Source: Thermocatellispora tengchongensis (lineage in GTDB: Bacteria > Actinomycetota > Actinomycetes > Streptosporangiales > Streptosporangiaceae). From it: a stretch of 64,000 bases of DNA. Positions 18,301 through 30,300 of this stretch are shown here, piece by piece. A program made the translations under genes and the position numbers. Location of the stretch: positions 1-64,000 of the forward strand of contig NZ_JACHGN010000018.1 in NCBI RefSeq assembly GCF_014202315.1. The letters are read 5' to 3'. The notes below the pieces were generated by a model, which saw only the letters and a program-made list of their open reading frames with translations, did not search any database and had not been told where the DNA came from. Positions within the stretch are counted from its first letter, which is position 1. Every line of letters begins with the position of its first letter.

Positions 18301-21300
18301 CGGGCCGGCGTGTCGTCCTTCGGGATCAGCGGCACCAACGCCCATATGATCCTGGAGGAGGCCCCGGCCGGCACCGAGCCCGAGACGGACGACGACGCGG
18401 CCATCGCGCCGGTTCCGGTGCTGTCGGACGCGACGGCCTGGCTCGTGTCCAGCCAGACCGCGCCCGGACTGACGGCTGCGGCCCGCCGGCTGGCCGGCCA
18501 CCTGTCCGCGCACCCGGACCTCGATCCGGTCGATGTCGGCTGGTCGCTGGCGACCACCCGATCGACGTTCGAGCACCGGGCCGTCGTCACCGGCGCCACC
18601 ACCGACGACCTGATCGCCGGGCTGTCCGCCCTGGTGGCGGAGCGACCGGCCGCCGGTCTGGTCACCGGCGCGGCCGATGCCACCGGTCCGGTGGTGTTCG
18701 TCTTCCCCGGTCAGGGCAGCCAGTGGGCCGGTATGGGCCGGGACCTGGCGGAGGCCAGCCCGGTGTTCGCGGGGCGGCTGGCCGAGTGCGGTCAGGCGCT
18801 GGCTCCGTATGTGGACTGGTCGTTGGACGACGTGCTGCACGGCCGGGAGGGTGCGCCGGGCCTGGACCGGGTGGATGTCGTCCAGCCCGCCCTGTGGGCG
18901 GTGATGGTGTCGCTGGCCGCGGTGTGGCAGGCCGCCGGGGTGAACCCGGACGCGGTCGTGGGCCACAGCCAGGGCGAGATCGCCGCGGCCGTGGTGGCCG
19001 GAATCCTGAGCCTGGAGGACGCCGCGAAGATCGTGGCGTTGCGGAGCCGGGCGTTGACCGCGTTGTCGGGCCGGGGCGGGATGCTCTCCATCGCCGAGTC
19101 CGTCACCGCCGTCCGGAGCCGGGTGGAGCCGTGGGGTGACCGCGTGTCGGTCGCGGCCGTGAACGGCCCTGACGCCACCGTGGTTTCCGGTGACCCGGAC
19201 GCGCTGGCGGAGGTCCTGGCCGGGTGTGAGCGGGATGGCGTCCGGGCGCGGATGCTGCCGGTGGACTACGCCTCGCACGGCCCCCAGGTGGACGCCATCC
19301 GGGACGACGTGCTCACCGCACTCGCGGGGATCACCCCGCAGCCGGGCCGGGTGCCGATGGTGTCGGCGATGACCGGCGAGTTCGTCGAAGGTCCGGAGAT
19401 GGGCGCCGGGTACTGGTACGCCAGCCTGCGCGCGACGGTGGAGTTCTCCCGCGCGGTCGAGGCACTGGGCCGGGCCGGGTACGGGGTGTTCGTCGAGACC
19501 TCTCCTCACCCGGTGCTGACCGCCCCGGTCACCGCCACCCTCGAAGGGCTGTCCGGCGCGGCCGACCCGGTGGTCACCGGGACCCTGCGGCGGGACGACG
19601 GTGGCTCGGCGCGGCTGCTGGCCTCCCTGGCGGAGGTGCACGTGCGCGGTGTCGGCGTGGATTGGCCGGTGGTGTTGCCGGTGGGGGAGCGGGTCGGGTT
19701 GCCGACGTATGCGTTCCAGCGGCAGCGGTTCTGGCCGAAGCCGGTGCCGGCTCCTCGTCGTTCGGGTGAGGACGGGGTGACGGCGGAGGAGAGTGCGTTC
19801 TGGGCGGCGGTGGCCGGTGGTGATGTGGAGGGTCTGGCGCGGACGCTGGCCGTGGACGGGGAGCGTCTGCGGGAGGTGGTGCCGGCGTTGGCGGCGTGGC
19901 GGCAGCGTGAGCGGGGCGAGTCGGCGGTCGCCGAGTGGCGCTACCGGATCACCTGGACCCCGCTCGCCCCCCTCGGCCCGGTGACGCTGCCGGGCACCTG
20001 GCTGGTCGTGGCCCCGGCCGGATCGGCCCACGAGGCCCTGATCGCCGACTGCCGCCGAGCCCTGACCGGCCACGGCGCGCGGGTGCTGCTCGCCGAGATC
20101 CCGGCGGGAGAGGTGGACCGGTCGGCGCTGGCCGAGCGGATCGCGGAAACCCTCCGCACGGCGACGGAGAACGCCGACGACGCTCCCGCCGTGACCGGAA
20201 TCGTCTCGCTGCTGGCCCTGGACGAGTCCCCCCTGGCCGAATCGCCGGTCGTGGCCGCCGGCCTGGCCGGGACCATGGGCCTGGTCCAGGCCCTCGGGGA
20301 CGCCGGGATCGGTGCGCCGTTGTGGGTGCTGACCTCGGGGGCGGTGGCCGCCGGTGAAGTCCCGGCCGCTCCCGTGCAGGCGCAGACCTGGGCCTTCGGC
20401 CGGGTCGTCGCGCTGGAACACCCCGACCGCTGGGGCGGCCTCATCGACCTGCCCCCGGCGTGGGACGACCGCACCGCCGACCGGCTCGTCGCCGTCCTGG
20501 CCGGATGCGGCGAGGACCAGGTCGCCATCCGCTCCGGCGGAGTCCTGGGCCGGCGGATGGTCCGCGTCGCCCGTCCGGTCTCCGGCGGACGACGTTGGGC
20601 TCCGGACGGCAGCGTCCTCGTCACCGGCGGCACCGGCGGCGTCGGCGGGCACGTGGCCCGCTGGCTGACCGGCCGTGACGCCGCCCGGATCGTGCTGTCC
20701 AGCCGCTCCGGTCCGGGCGCGCCCGGCGCGGCGACGCTGGCCGCAGAACTGGCCACCGCCGGCACCGACGTAGCCGTCCTCGCCGGCGACGTCGGCGACC
20801 GCGCCCAGACCGCCGCCCTGCTGACCTGGATCGACACCCACGGCCCCGCACTCAGCTCGATCATGCACGCCGCCGGCGCCGGACTGGGCGGCCCCGTGCA
20901 CGACATGAGCCCGGCCGACCTGGCCGCGGTACTGCAGGCCAAGGCCGGCGGCGCGGCCTACCTGGACGACCTGACCGCGGACCGGGACCTGGACGCGTTC
21001 GTCGTCTTCTCCTCCGGCGCGGCCACCTGGGGCGGCGCCCGGCTGTCGGGCTACGCGGCCGCCAACGCCGCACTCGACGCCCTGGTCGAGGAGCGCCGGG
21101 CCCGCGGCCTGGCCGGGACGTCCGTCGCCTGGGGGCTGTGGGGCGGCGGGGGCATGGGCGAGGGCGTCGCCGGAGACGTGCTCCAGCGCCTCGGGGTGCG
21201 GGAGATGGACGCCGGTCTGGCCGTCGGCGCGCTGGCGGCGATCCTGGACGCCGGGGAGGACCTGGTCACGGTCTCGGATATCGACTGGGACCGGTTCGCC

Positions 21301-24300
21301 CCCATCTTCACCGTCCAACGGCCCAGCCCCCTGCTGGCCGACCTGCCGGAAGCCCGGCAGGCGCTCAACGACGCCCAGACGTCCGGCACGCAGGCCGTCG
21401 CCGGGACCGAGCTGGGCCGCCGGCTGACCGGCCTCAACCGGGCCGAGCAGGAGCGCGTCCTCACCGACCTGGTCCGGGCCGAGGCCGCCGCCGTCCTCGG
21501 GCACGCGTCGGCCGAGGCCGTACCGGCCGGGCGGGCGTTCAAGGACCTCGGCTTCGACTCCCTCACCGCCGTGGACCTGCGCACCCGGCTCAACACCGTG
21601 ACGGGGCTGAAACTGCCCGCCACGCTCGTCTTCGACTACCCCACGCCGGCCGCGGTCGTGCAGTTCCTGCGGACCGAACTGCTCGGCGTCCTGGCCGATT
21701 CCGAGACGCCGACCGCGGCCCACACAGTCGCCGACCCCGGCGAGCCGATCGCCATCATCGGGATCGGCTGCCGGTTCCCCGGCGGCGTCCGCGAACCCGA
21801 GGAGTTCTGGGATCTGCTCGCCGCCGGAACCGACGCGATCTCCGGGTTCCCCACGGACCGCGACTGGGACTCCGAAGGACTCTACGCCGGGCTGGACCCC
21901 GATGCGGCCACCACCGTCGTGGGCGGATTCATCTACGACGCGGCCGACTTCGACCCCGGGTTCTTCGGGATCAGCCCGCGTGAGGCGATCACCATGGACC
22001 CGCAGCAGCGGCTGCTGTTGGAGACGGCCTGGGAGGCGGTCGAGCGGGCCGGGATCGACCCGGCGTCCCTGAAGGGCACCGCGACCGGGGTCTTCGCCGG
22101 CGCCGGCTACGGCGGGTACGGGTACGGCCTGGCCGAAGAGGCCGGCACCGAGGGGTACGTGCTCATCGGCGGCCTCACCTCGGTGATCTCCGGCCGCGTG
22201 TCCTACACGCTCGGCCTCGAAGGTCCTGCGGTGACCGTGGACACGGCCTGCTCGTCGTCCCTGGTCGCGCTGCACCTGGCCTGTCAGGCGCTGCGTTCGC
22301 GCGAGTGCTCGATGGCGCTGGCCGGTGGCGTGGCCGTCATGTCCACCCCGACCGCCTTCTCCGAGTTCTCCCGCCAGCAGGGCTTGGCCTTCGACGGCCG
22401 GTGCAAGGCGTTCTCCGCCGACGCGGACGGCATCGGCTGGGGCGAAGGCGCCGGGATGATCCTCCTGGAACGGCTCTCCGACGCCCGGCGAAACGGGCAC
22501 AAGGTGCTGGCCGTGGTGCGCGGTAGCGCGATGAACCAGGACGGCGCCAGCAACGGCATCACGGCGCCGAACGGCCCCTCCCAGCAGAAGGTCATCCGGA
22601 CCGCCCTGGCGAACGCCGGCCTGCGCGCGGACGAGGTCGATGCGGTGGAGGCCCACGGCACCGGCACCCGGCTGGGCGACCCGATCGAGGCCCAGGCCCT
22701 GCTGGCCACCTATGGGCAGGGCCGGCCCGAGAACCGGCCGCTCTGGCTCGGTTCCGTGAAGTCGAACATCGGGCACACGCAGACCGCGGCCGGGGTGGCC
22801 GGGGTCATCAAGATGGTCCTGGCCCTCCAGCACCGGGAGCTGCCGCGCACCCTGCACGCCGAGGAGCCCAGCCCGCACGTGGACTGGAGCGCGGGCGAGG
22901 TCCGGCTGCTGAACGAGCCCGTCCCGTGGCCGGCGAACGGCCGTCCCCGGCGGGCCGGAGTGTCGGCGTTCGGCATCAGCGGCACCAACGTGCACGCCAT
23001 CATCGAAGAGGCCCCGCCGGTCGCCGATCCCGGCGACTCGCCGCACTCGCCCGACTCGCCCACCGGGGCCGCCGAGGCGGCCGACGACGAGACGGCGACG
23101 CCGGTGCTGACCGGCCCGGTGGCGGCGTGGCTGGTTTCGGCGCGGTCGAGTGCCGGGCTGGGGGCGCAGGCGGGCCGGCTGGGTGAGTTCGTGCGGGCTC
23201 GTCCGGAGCTGGATGTCGCGGATGTGGCGTGGTCGCTGGTGACGAGCCGGTCGGTGTTCGAGCACCGGGCGGTGGTGGTCGGCCGGGATCGGCCGGAGTT
23301 GCTGTCGGGGTTGTCCTCGGTGGCGGCCGGTCGCCCGGCGGCGGGCGTGGTGACCGGGACGGTTCCGGCCGGTGGCGGTGGCGGCCGGGTGGTGTTCGTC
23401 TTCCCCGGTCAGGGCAGCCAGTGGGCCGGGATGGGCCGGGAGCTGGCCGAGGCCAGCCCGGTGTTCGCGGCGCGTCTGGTCGAGTGCGGCCGGGCGCTGG
23501 CTCCGTATGTGGACTGGTCGTTGGACGACGTGCTGCACGGCCGCGATGGCGCGCCGGGCCTGGACCGGGTGGATGTCGTCCAGCCCGCCCTGTGGGCCGT
23601 GATGGTGTCCCTGGCCGCGGTGTGGCAGGCCGCCGGGGTGAACCCGGATGCGGTCGTGGGCCACAGCCAGGGCGAGATCGCCGCGGCCGTGGTGGCCGGA
23701 ATCCTCACCCTGGAGGACGCGGCCAAGGTCGTGGCGTTGCGGAGCCGGGCGTTGACCGCGTTGTCGGGCCGGGGCGGGATGCTCTCGATCGCCGAGTCCG
23801 TCACCGCGGTGCGGATGCGGGTGGAGCCCTGGGGTGAGCGGGTGTCGGTGGCGGCGGTGAACGGCCCGGTCGCGACGGTCGTCTCCGGTGACCCGGACGC
23901 CCTGGCGGAGGTCCTGGCCGGGTGTGAGCGGGACGGTGTCCGGGCGCGGATGCTGCCGGTGGACTACGCCTCGCACGGCCCCCAGGTGGACGAGCTGCGC
24001 GAGGAGATCCTGAAGCTGCTGGACGGGATCACCCCCCAGCCGGGCCGGGTCCCGATGGTGTCGGCGATGACCGGTGAGTTCGTGGAAGGCCCGGAGATGG
24101 ACGCCGGGTACTGGTACGCCAGCCTGCGCGCGACCGTGGAGTTCTCCCAGGCGATCGAGGCACTGGACCGGGCCGGATACGGCGTGTTCGTCGAGACCTC
24201 CGCGCACCCCGTCCTGACCAACGCGATCAGCGACACCCTCGACCGTGGCGCCGACGAGAACACCTCCGGCCTCTTCGCGCCGGCCCGGGTCGTGACCGGG

Positions 24301-27300
24301 ACCCTGCGCCGCGACGACGGCGGCCCCGCCCGGATGCTGGCCTCCCTGGCCGAGGTGCACGTCCACGGCGTCCCGGTCGCCTGGACCACCATCCTGCCCC
24401 AGGCCGAGGTGGTGGAACTGCCGACCTACGCGTTCCAGCGGCAGCGGTACTGGCCCAAGCCGGTCCCCGCACCGGCCGCGAGCGCCGATGGCACCGGAGC
24501 CGCCGGCGAGGAGCGGTTCTGGAACGCGGTCGAGGCCGGCGACCTGGACGGCCTGTCCCAGACGCTGGCCGTGGACGGGGAGTACCTGGGCAAGGTGCTG
24601 CCGGCCCTGGCGTCCTGGCGGCAGCGCGAACGCGACGAGTCGCTGACCGCCGACTGGCGGTACCGGATCTCGTGGAAGCCGATGCGCGACCCCGCCCCGG
24701 CCGTACTGTCCGGTACCTGGCTGGTCGTCGTCCCCGCCGAGCTGGCCGGCGGCGATCTGGCCGCCGCCTGCCGGCGGACGCTGACCGACCGGGGCGCCCA
24801 CGTGGTGCTCGCCGAGATCCCCGCGACCGGCCTGGACCGGCACGCGCTGGCCACCCGGATCGGCCAAGCCTTCGACTCGGCACCGCCGGCCGGGGTCCTG
24901 TCCCTGCTCGGTCTCGACGAGACGCCGCTGGCCGACCGGCCCGTGGTCCCGGCCGGCGTCGCCGGAACCCTGGCGCTGGTCCAGGCACTGGGTGACGCCG
25001 GGGTCACCGCCCCGCTGTGGGCGGTCACGCAGGGCGCGGTCACGGCCGGTGCCGCCGACCGGCCGGTCAGCCCGGTGCAGGCCCAGGTGTGGGGCCTGGG
25101 CCGTACGGCCGGGGTGGAGCATCCGGACCGCTGGGGCGGCCTGATCGACCTGCCGCCGGTCCTGGACGACCGGGCGCTGGCCCGCCTCGTCGGAGTCCTG
25201 GCCGATGGCGGCGAGGACCAGGTCGCGATCCGGATCGGCGGCGTTCTGGCCCGCCGCCTCGTCCGGGCCGCCCCTCGTCTCGCCGGTCCCGGCGGATGGG
25301 CGCCGCGGGGGACCGTGCTGATGACCGGAGCCAGCGGAGTGATCGGCCCGGATCTGGCCGCTTGGCTGGCGGAGGCCGGTGCCGAGCATGTGGTGTTGTC
25401 GAGTCGCCGGGGTCCGGGGACGCCGGGCGCGTCGGTGCTCGGGGCCCTTTTGGCCGAGGCGGGTACTGCGGTGACGATGGTCGCCTGTGATGTGGTGGAT
25501 CGGGATGCGGTGGCCGGCATGCTGGGCTGGATTCCGACGGTGGCTCCGCCGTTGTCCACGGTGATCCACGGTGCGGTGGCGGTGGAGTTGATGGCGCTTG
25601 AGCGGGCCGATGTCGATCAGCTCGCGCTGGCTCTGGGTGCCAAGGTCGGCGGGGCGGCGCATCTGGACGAGCTGACGGCGGATCTCGATCTGGACGCCTT
25701 CGTGTTGTTCTCGTCGATCACCGCGACGTGGGGGGTGGGTGAGCACGGTACGTACGCCGCGGCGAACGCGCATCTGGACGCGCTGGCGGAGAACCGGCGT
25801 GCCCGTGGTCTGCCGGCGACGTCGGTGGCGTGGGGGGTCTGGAGCTCCGGCGGCCGGTTCGACGAACCCGACCCGAGCGAACCCGGCGCATCCGTACCGG
25901 ATCGGCCGCTGAGCCTCATCCCGGAACGGATTCGGCGCCAGGGCCTGCGGCTGCTGGAGCCGCAGCGGGCCCTGGGCGTGCTGGGTCAGGTGCTCGCCGA
26001 CGACGAGACCGTGCTGTCGGTGGCCGATGTGGACTGGCCGCGGTTCTCGGCGGTGTTCAACGCGGCCCGGTCCTGGCCCCTGCTGGACGAGATCCCCGAG
26101 GCCCGTCAGGTTGACGCCGCCGCGCCCGGGGCCGGCGTCGTCGCCTCGGGTGACGGCGCGGCGCTGCTGGAACGGCTGGTCGGGGTGTCGCCGGCGCAGC
26201 GGGAGCGGATCGTCACCGACCTGGTCAGCAGCCACGCCGCGGCCGTACTCGGCCATTCCTCGGCCGATGAGGTGGACGCGGCCCGAGCCTTCCGGGAGAT
26301 GGGATTCGACTCCCTGACGGCGGTGGATCTGCGGGGCCGGCTGAACCAGGCGACGGGCCTGCAACTGCCCTCGACGGTCGTGTTCGACTACCCATCGCCG
26401 CTGGCGCTGGCCCGGCAGATCCTGACCCGGCTCATGGGCACTCAGGAGTCGGCGTCGGCGACCTCGCGGGTCACGCCGGTGTCGGCGAGCGATCCGGTGG
26501 TGATCGTCGGAATGGGCTGCCGGTTCCCCGGCGGGGTGGACAGCCCCGAGGCGATGTGGAAGCTGCTGTCGGCAGGCGGGGACGCCATCGGCGGCTTCCC
26601 CACCGACCGGGGCTGGGACCTTACCGGCCTCCTGGACACCGTCTCCGGTTCGGCGCTGACCTCGGTCACCCGGGAGGGTGGGTTCGTCGCCGGGGCGGCG
26701 GACTTCGATGCGGCGTTCTTCCGGATCAGTCCGCGTGAGGCGCTGGCGATGGATCCGCAGCAGCGGTTGTTGCTGGAAACGTCGTGGGAGGCGCTGGAGA
26801 ACGCCGGGGTGGACCCGGTGTCGTTGCGCGGCTCTCTGACGGGTGTGTTCGCCGGTGCGGCGTCGTCGGGGTATGCCGGGCAGGCCGGGTTCGACGAGGG
26901 CTCGGCCGGCCACCTGATCACCGGCAATGTGACCAGTGTGATCTCCGGCCGGGTCTCCTACACCCTGGGACTCGAAGGCCCTGCGGTGACGGTGGACACG
27001 GCGTGTTCCTCGGCCCTGGTGTCGCTGCACCTGGCCGCTCAGGCGTTGCGCGCCGGCGAGTGCGACCTGGCCCTGGCCGGCGGTGTGATGGTGATCGCCG
27101 ATCCGGCCGAGTTCATCGGCTTCTCCCAGCAGGGGGCCCTGGCCCTGGACGGCCGGTGCAAGGCGTTCTCCGCCGACGCCGACGGCATGGGCCTGGCCGA
27201 GGGCGCGGGCATGATCGTGCTGGAGCGGCTTTCCGACGCCCGCCGCAACGGCCACACGGTGCTGGCGGTGCTGGCCGGTAGTGCGGTCAACCAGGACGGG

Positions 27301-30300
27301 GCGTCGAACGGGTTGTCGGCGCCGAACGGCCCGTCGCAGCAACGGGTGATCCGTGCCGCCTTGGCCAGTGCCGGGCTGGAGCCGGGTGACGTGGACGCGG
27401 TCGAGGCGCACGGCACCGGCACCCGTCTCGGCGACCCGATCGAGGCCCAGGCCCTGCTGGCCACCTACGGGCAGGACCGTCCCCAGGGCCGCCCGCTGTG
27501 GCTGGGCACGGTGAAGTCCAACATCGGCCACGCCCAGCAGGCCGCCGGCGCGGCCGGGATCATCAAGATGGTCCTGGCCCTGCGGCACGGCCTGCTGCCG
27601 GCCACGCTGCACGCCGATGTCCCGTCGCCGGAGGTGGACTGGAGCGTCGGCGACGTCCGGCTGCTCACCGAACCGGTGGCCTGGTCCGCGAACGGCCGCC
27701 CCCGTCGGGCCGGCGTGTCGTCCTTCGGGATCAGCGGCACCAACGCGCACGTCATCCTCGAAGAACCCCCGGCCGAACTCGACCAGGCCGTCGAGAACGA
27801 GTCCGCGGGCGGCGAGGGCGACCCGGCCCGGGAGACGCCGTCCGTACTGACCGGTGAGACCACGTCCTGGCTGGTGTCCGGCCAATCCCCGGCCGCTCTG
27901 CGGGCACAGGCATCCCGGCTGGCCGGCCACCTGTCCGCGCACCCGGACCTCGATCCGGTCGATGTCGGCTGGTCGCTGGCGACCACCCGATCGACGTTCG
28001 AGCACCGGGCCGTCGTCACCGGCGCCACCACCGACGACCTGATCGCCAGGCTGTCCGCCCTGGTGGCCGAGCGACCGGCCGCCGGCCTGGTCACCGGCGC
28101 GGCCGATGCCACCGGTCCGGTGGTGTTCGTCTTCCCCGGTCAGGGCAGCCAGTGGGCCGGTATGGGCCGGGAGCTTGCCGAGGCCAGCCCGGTGTTCGCG
28201 GCGCGGCTGGCCGAGTGCGGTCAGGCGCTGGCTCCGTATGTGGACTGGTCGTTGGACGACGTGCTGCACGGCCGGGAGGGCGCGCCGGGCCTGGACCGGG
28301 TGGATGTCGTCCAGCCCGCCCTGTGGGCGGTGATGGTGTCGCTGGCCGCGGTGTGGCAGGCCGCCGGAGTGGAACCGGACGCGGTCGTCGGTCACAGTCA
28401 GGGTGAGATCGCCGCTGCGGTGGTGGCCGGAATCTTGAGCCTGGATGACGCCGCGAAGATCGTGGCGTTGCGGAGCCGGGCGTTGACCGCGTTGTCGGGC
28501 CGGGGCGGGATGCTCTCCATCGCCGAGTCCGTCACCGCCGTCCGGAGCCGGGTGGAGCCGTGGGGTGACCGCGTGTCGGTCGCGGCCGTGAACGGCCCCG
28601 ACGCCACCGTGGTTTCCGGTGACCCGGACGCGCTGGCGGAGGTCCTGGCCGCATGTGAGCGGGATGGCGTCCGGGCGCGGATGCTGCCGGTGGACTACGC
28701 CTCGCACGGCCCCCAGGTGGACGAGCTCCGCGAGGAGATCCTGAAGCTGCTGGACGGGATTACCCCGCAGGCGGGCCGGGTGCCGATGGTGTCGGCGATG
28801 ACCGGCGAGTTCGTGGAAGGTCCGGAGATGGACGCCGGGTACTGGTACGCCAGCCTGCGCGCGACCGTGGAGTTCTCCCGCGCGATCGAAGCACTGGGCC
28901 GGGCCGGGTACGGGGTGTTCGTCGAGACCTCTCCTCACCCGGTGCTGACCGCCCCGGTCACCGCCACCCTCGAAGGGCTGTCCGGCGCGGCCGACCCGGT
29001 GGTCACCGGGACCCTGCGGCGGGACGACGGTGGCTCGGCGCGGCTGCTGGCCTCCCTGGCGGAGGTGCACGTGCGCGGTGTCGGGGTGGATTGGCCGCTG
29101 GTGCTGCCGGTGGGGGAGCGGGTCGGGTTGCCGACGTATGCGTTCCAGCGGCAGCGGTATTGGCCCAAGCCGGTGCCGGCTCCTCGTCGTTCGGGTGAGG
29201 ACGGGGTGACGGCGGAGGAGAGTGCGTTCTGGGCCGCGGTGGCCGGTGGTGATGTGGAGGGTCTGGCGCGGACGCTGGCCGTGGACGGGGAGCGTCTGCG
29301 GGAGGTGGTGCCGGCGTTGGCGGTGTGGCGGCGGCGTGAGCGGGGCGAGTCGGCGGTCGCCGAGTGGCGCTACCGGATCACCTGGACCCCGGTCTCCGAG
29401 CCCGCCCCCGCAGCCTTGGCGGGCACCTGGCTGCTGGTCACCCCCGCGGGCGAGGCCGGCTCCGGCCTGACCGCCCCCACCGTCCAGGCCCTGACCGGCC
29501 ACGGCGCGCAGGTGCTGATCACCGAGGTCGCCCCCGGCGAGCCGAACCGGCAGTCACTGTGCGCCCGCATCACCCAGACCCTGGACGAGCATGGCGACGG
29601 GCTGCCGGTGGCCGGGGTCGTGTCCCTGCTAGCTATGGACGAGTCGCCCCTCGACGGGGCGCCCGTCGTGCCCACGGGCCTCGCCGGGACGATGGCGCTG
29701 GTCCAAGCCCTGGGCGACGCCGGGATCGGCGCACCGCTGTGGATGCTGACGTCGGGCGCGGTGGCGGCGGTCGCCGGTGAGGTGCCCGTCAGTCCGGTGC
29801 CCGCACAGTCGTGGGCGTTCGGCCGCGTCGCCGGTCTGGAGCATCCGGACCGCTGGGGCGGACTCATCGACCTGCCCCCGGCGTGGGACGACCGCACCGC
29901 CGACCGGCTCGTCGCGGTCCTGGCCGGATGCGGCGAGGACCAGGTCGCCATCCGTTCCGGTGGGGTGCTGGGCCGGCGGATGGTCCGCGCTCCCCGCCTG
30001 ACCCGGCCGGCGACCGAGTGGAAGCCCGGCGGCGCCGTCCTGGTGACCGGCGGCACCGGTGGCGTCGGCGGGCACGTGGCCCGCTGGCTGACCGGCCGTG
30101 ACGCCGCCCGGATCGTGCTGTCCAGCCGCTCCGGTCCGGGGGCGCAGGGCGCGGCGACGCTGGCCGCAGAGCTGGCCACCGCCGGCACCGACGTGGCCGT
30201 CCTCGCCGGCGACGTCGGCGACCGCGCCCAGACCGCCGCCCTGCTGACCTGGATCGACACCCACGGCCCCGCGCTCAGCTCGATCATGCACGCGGCCGGC

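Larger units (their letters stand above)
21742..26440 (+). other. Module F: KS-AT(methylmalonyl)-KR(A2)-ACP
   Basis: KS Cys is at 22249-22251 and His at 22654-22656. The AT has GHSQG (Ser 23665-23667) and YASH 23965-23976. The KR has TGASGVIG 25324-25347, Lys 25642-25644, Ser 25714-25716, Trp 25729-25731, His 25744-25746 at Tyr-3 and Tyr 25753-25755, so A2. ACP Ser is at 26311-26313. The KR is a near copy of that of module H over 525 bp, and the AT front is a near copy of module C. Confidence 0.93.

Noticed and set aside
11824-29502. Very long open frames on the minus strand, such as 11824-29502, 4708-9726 and 44183-50683
   Set aside because: They lie wholly antisense to clear PKS domains. 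Their products are low-complexity and rich in Arg, Gly, His and Pro, with no recognisable domain. Extreme GC at third positions removes stop codons from the opposite strand, so long empty frames are expected.
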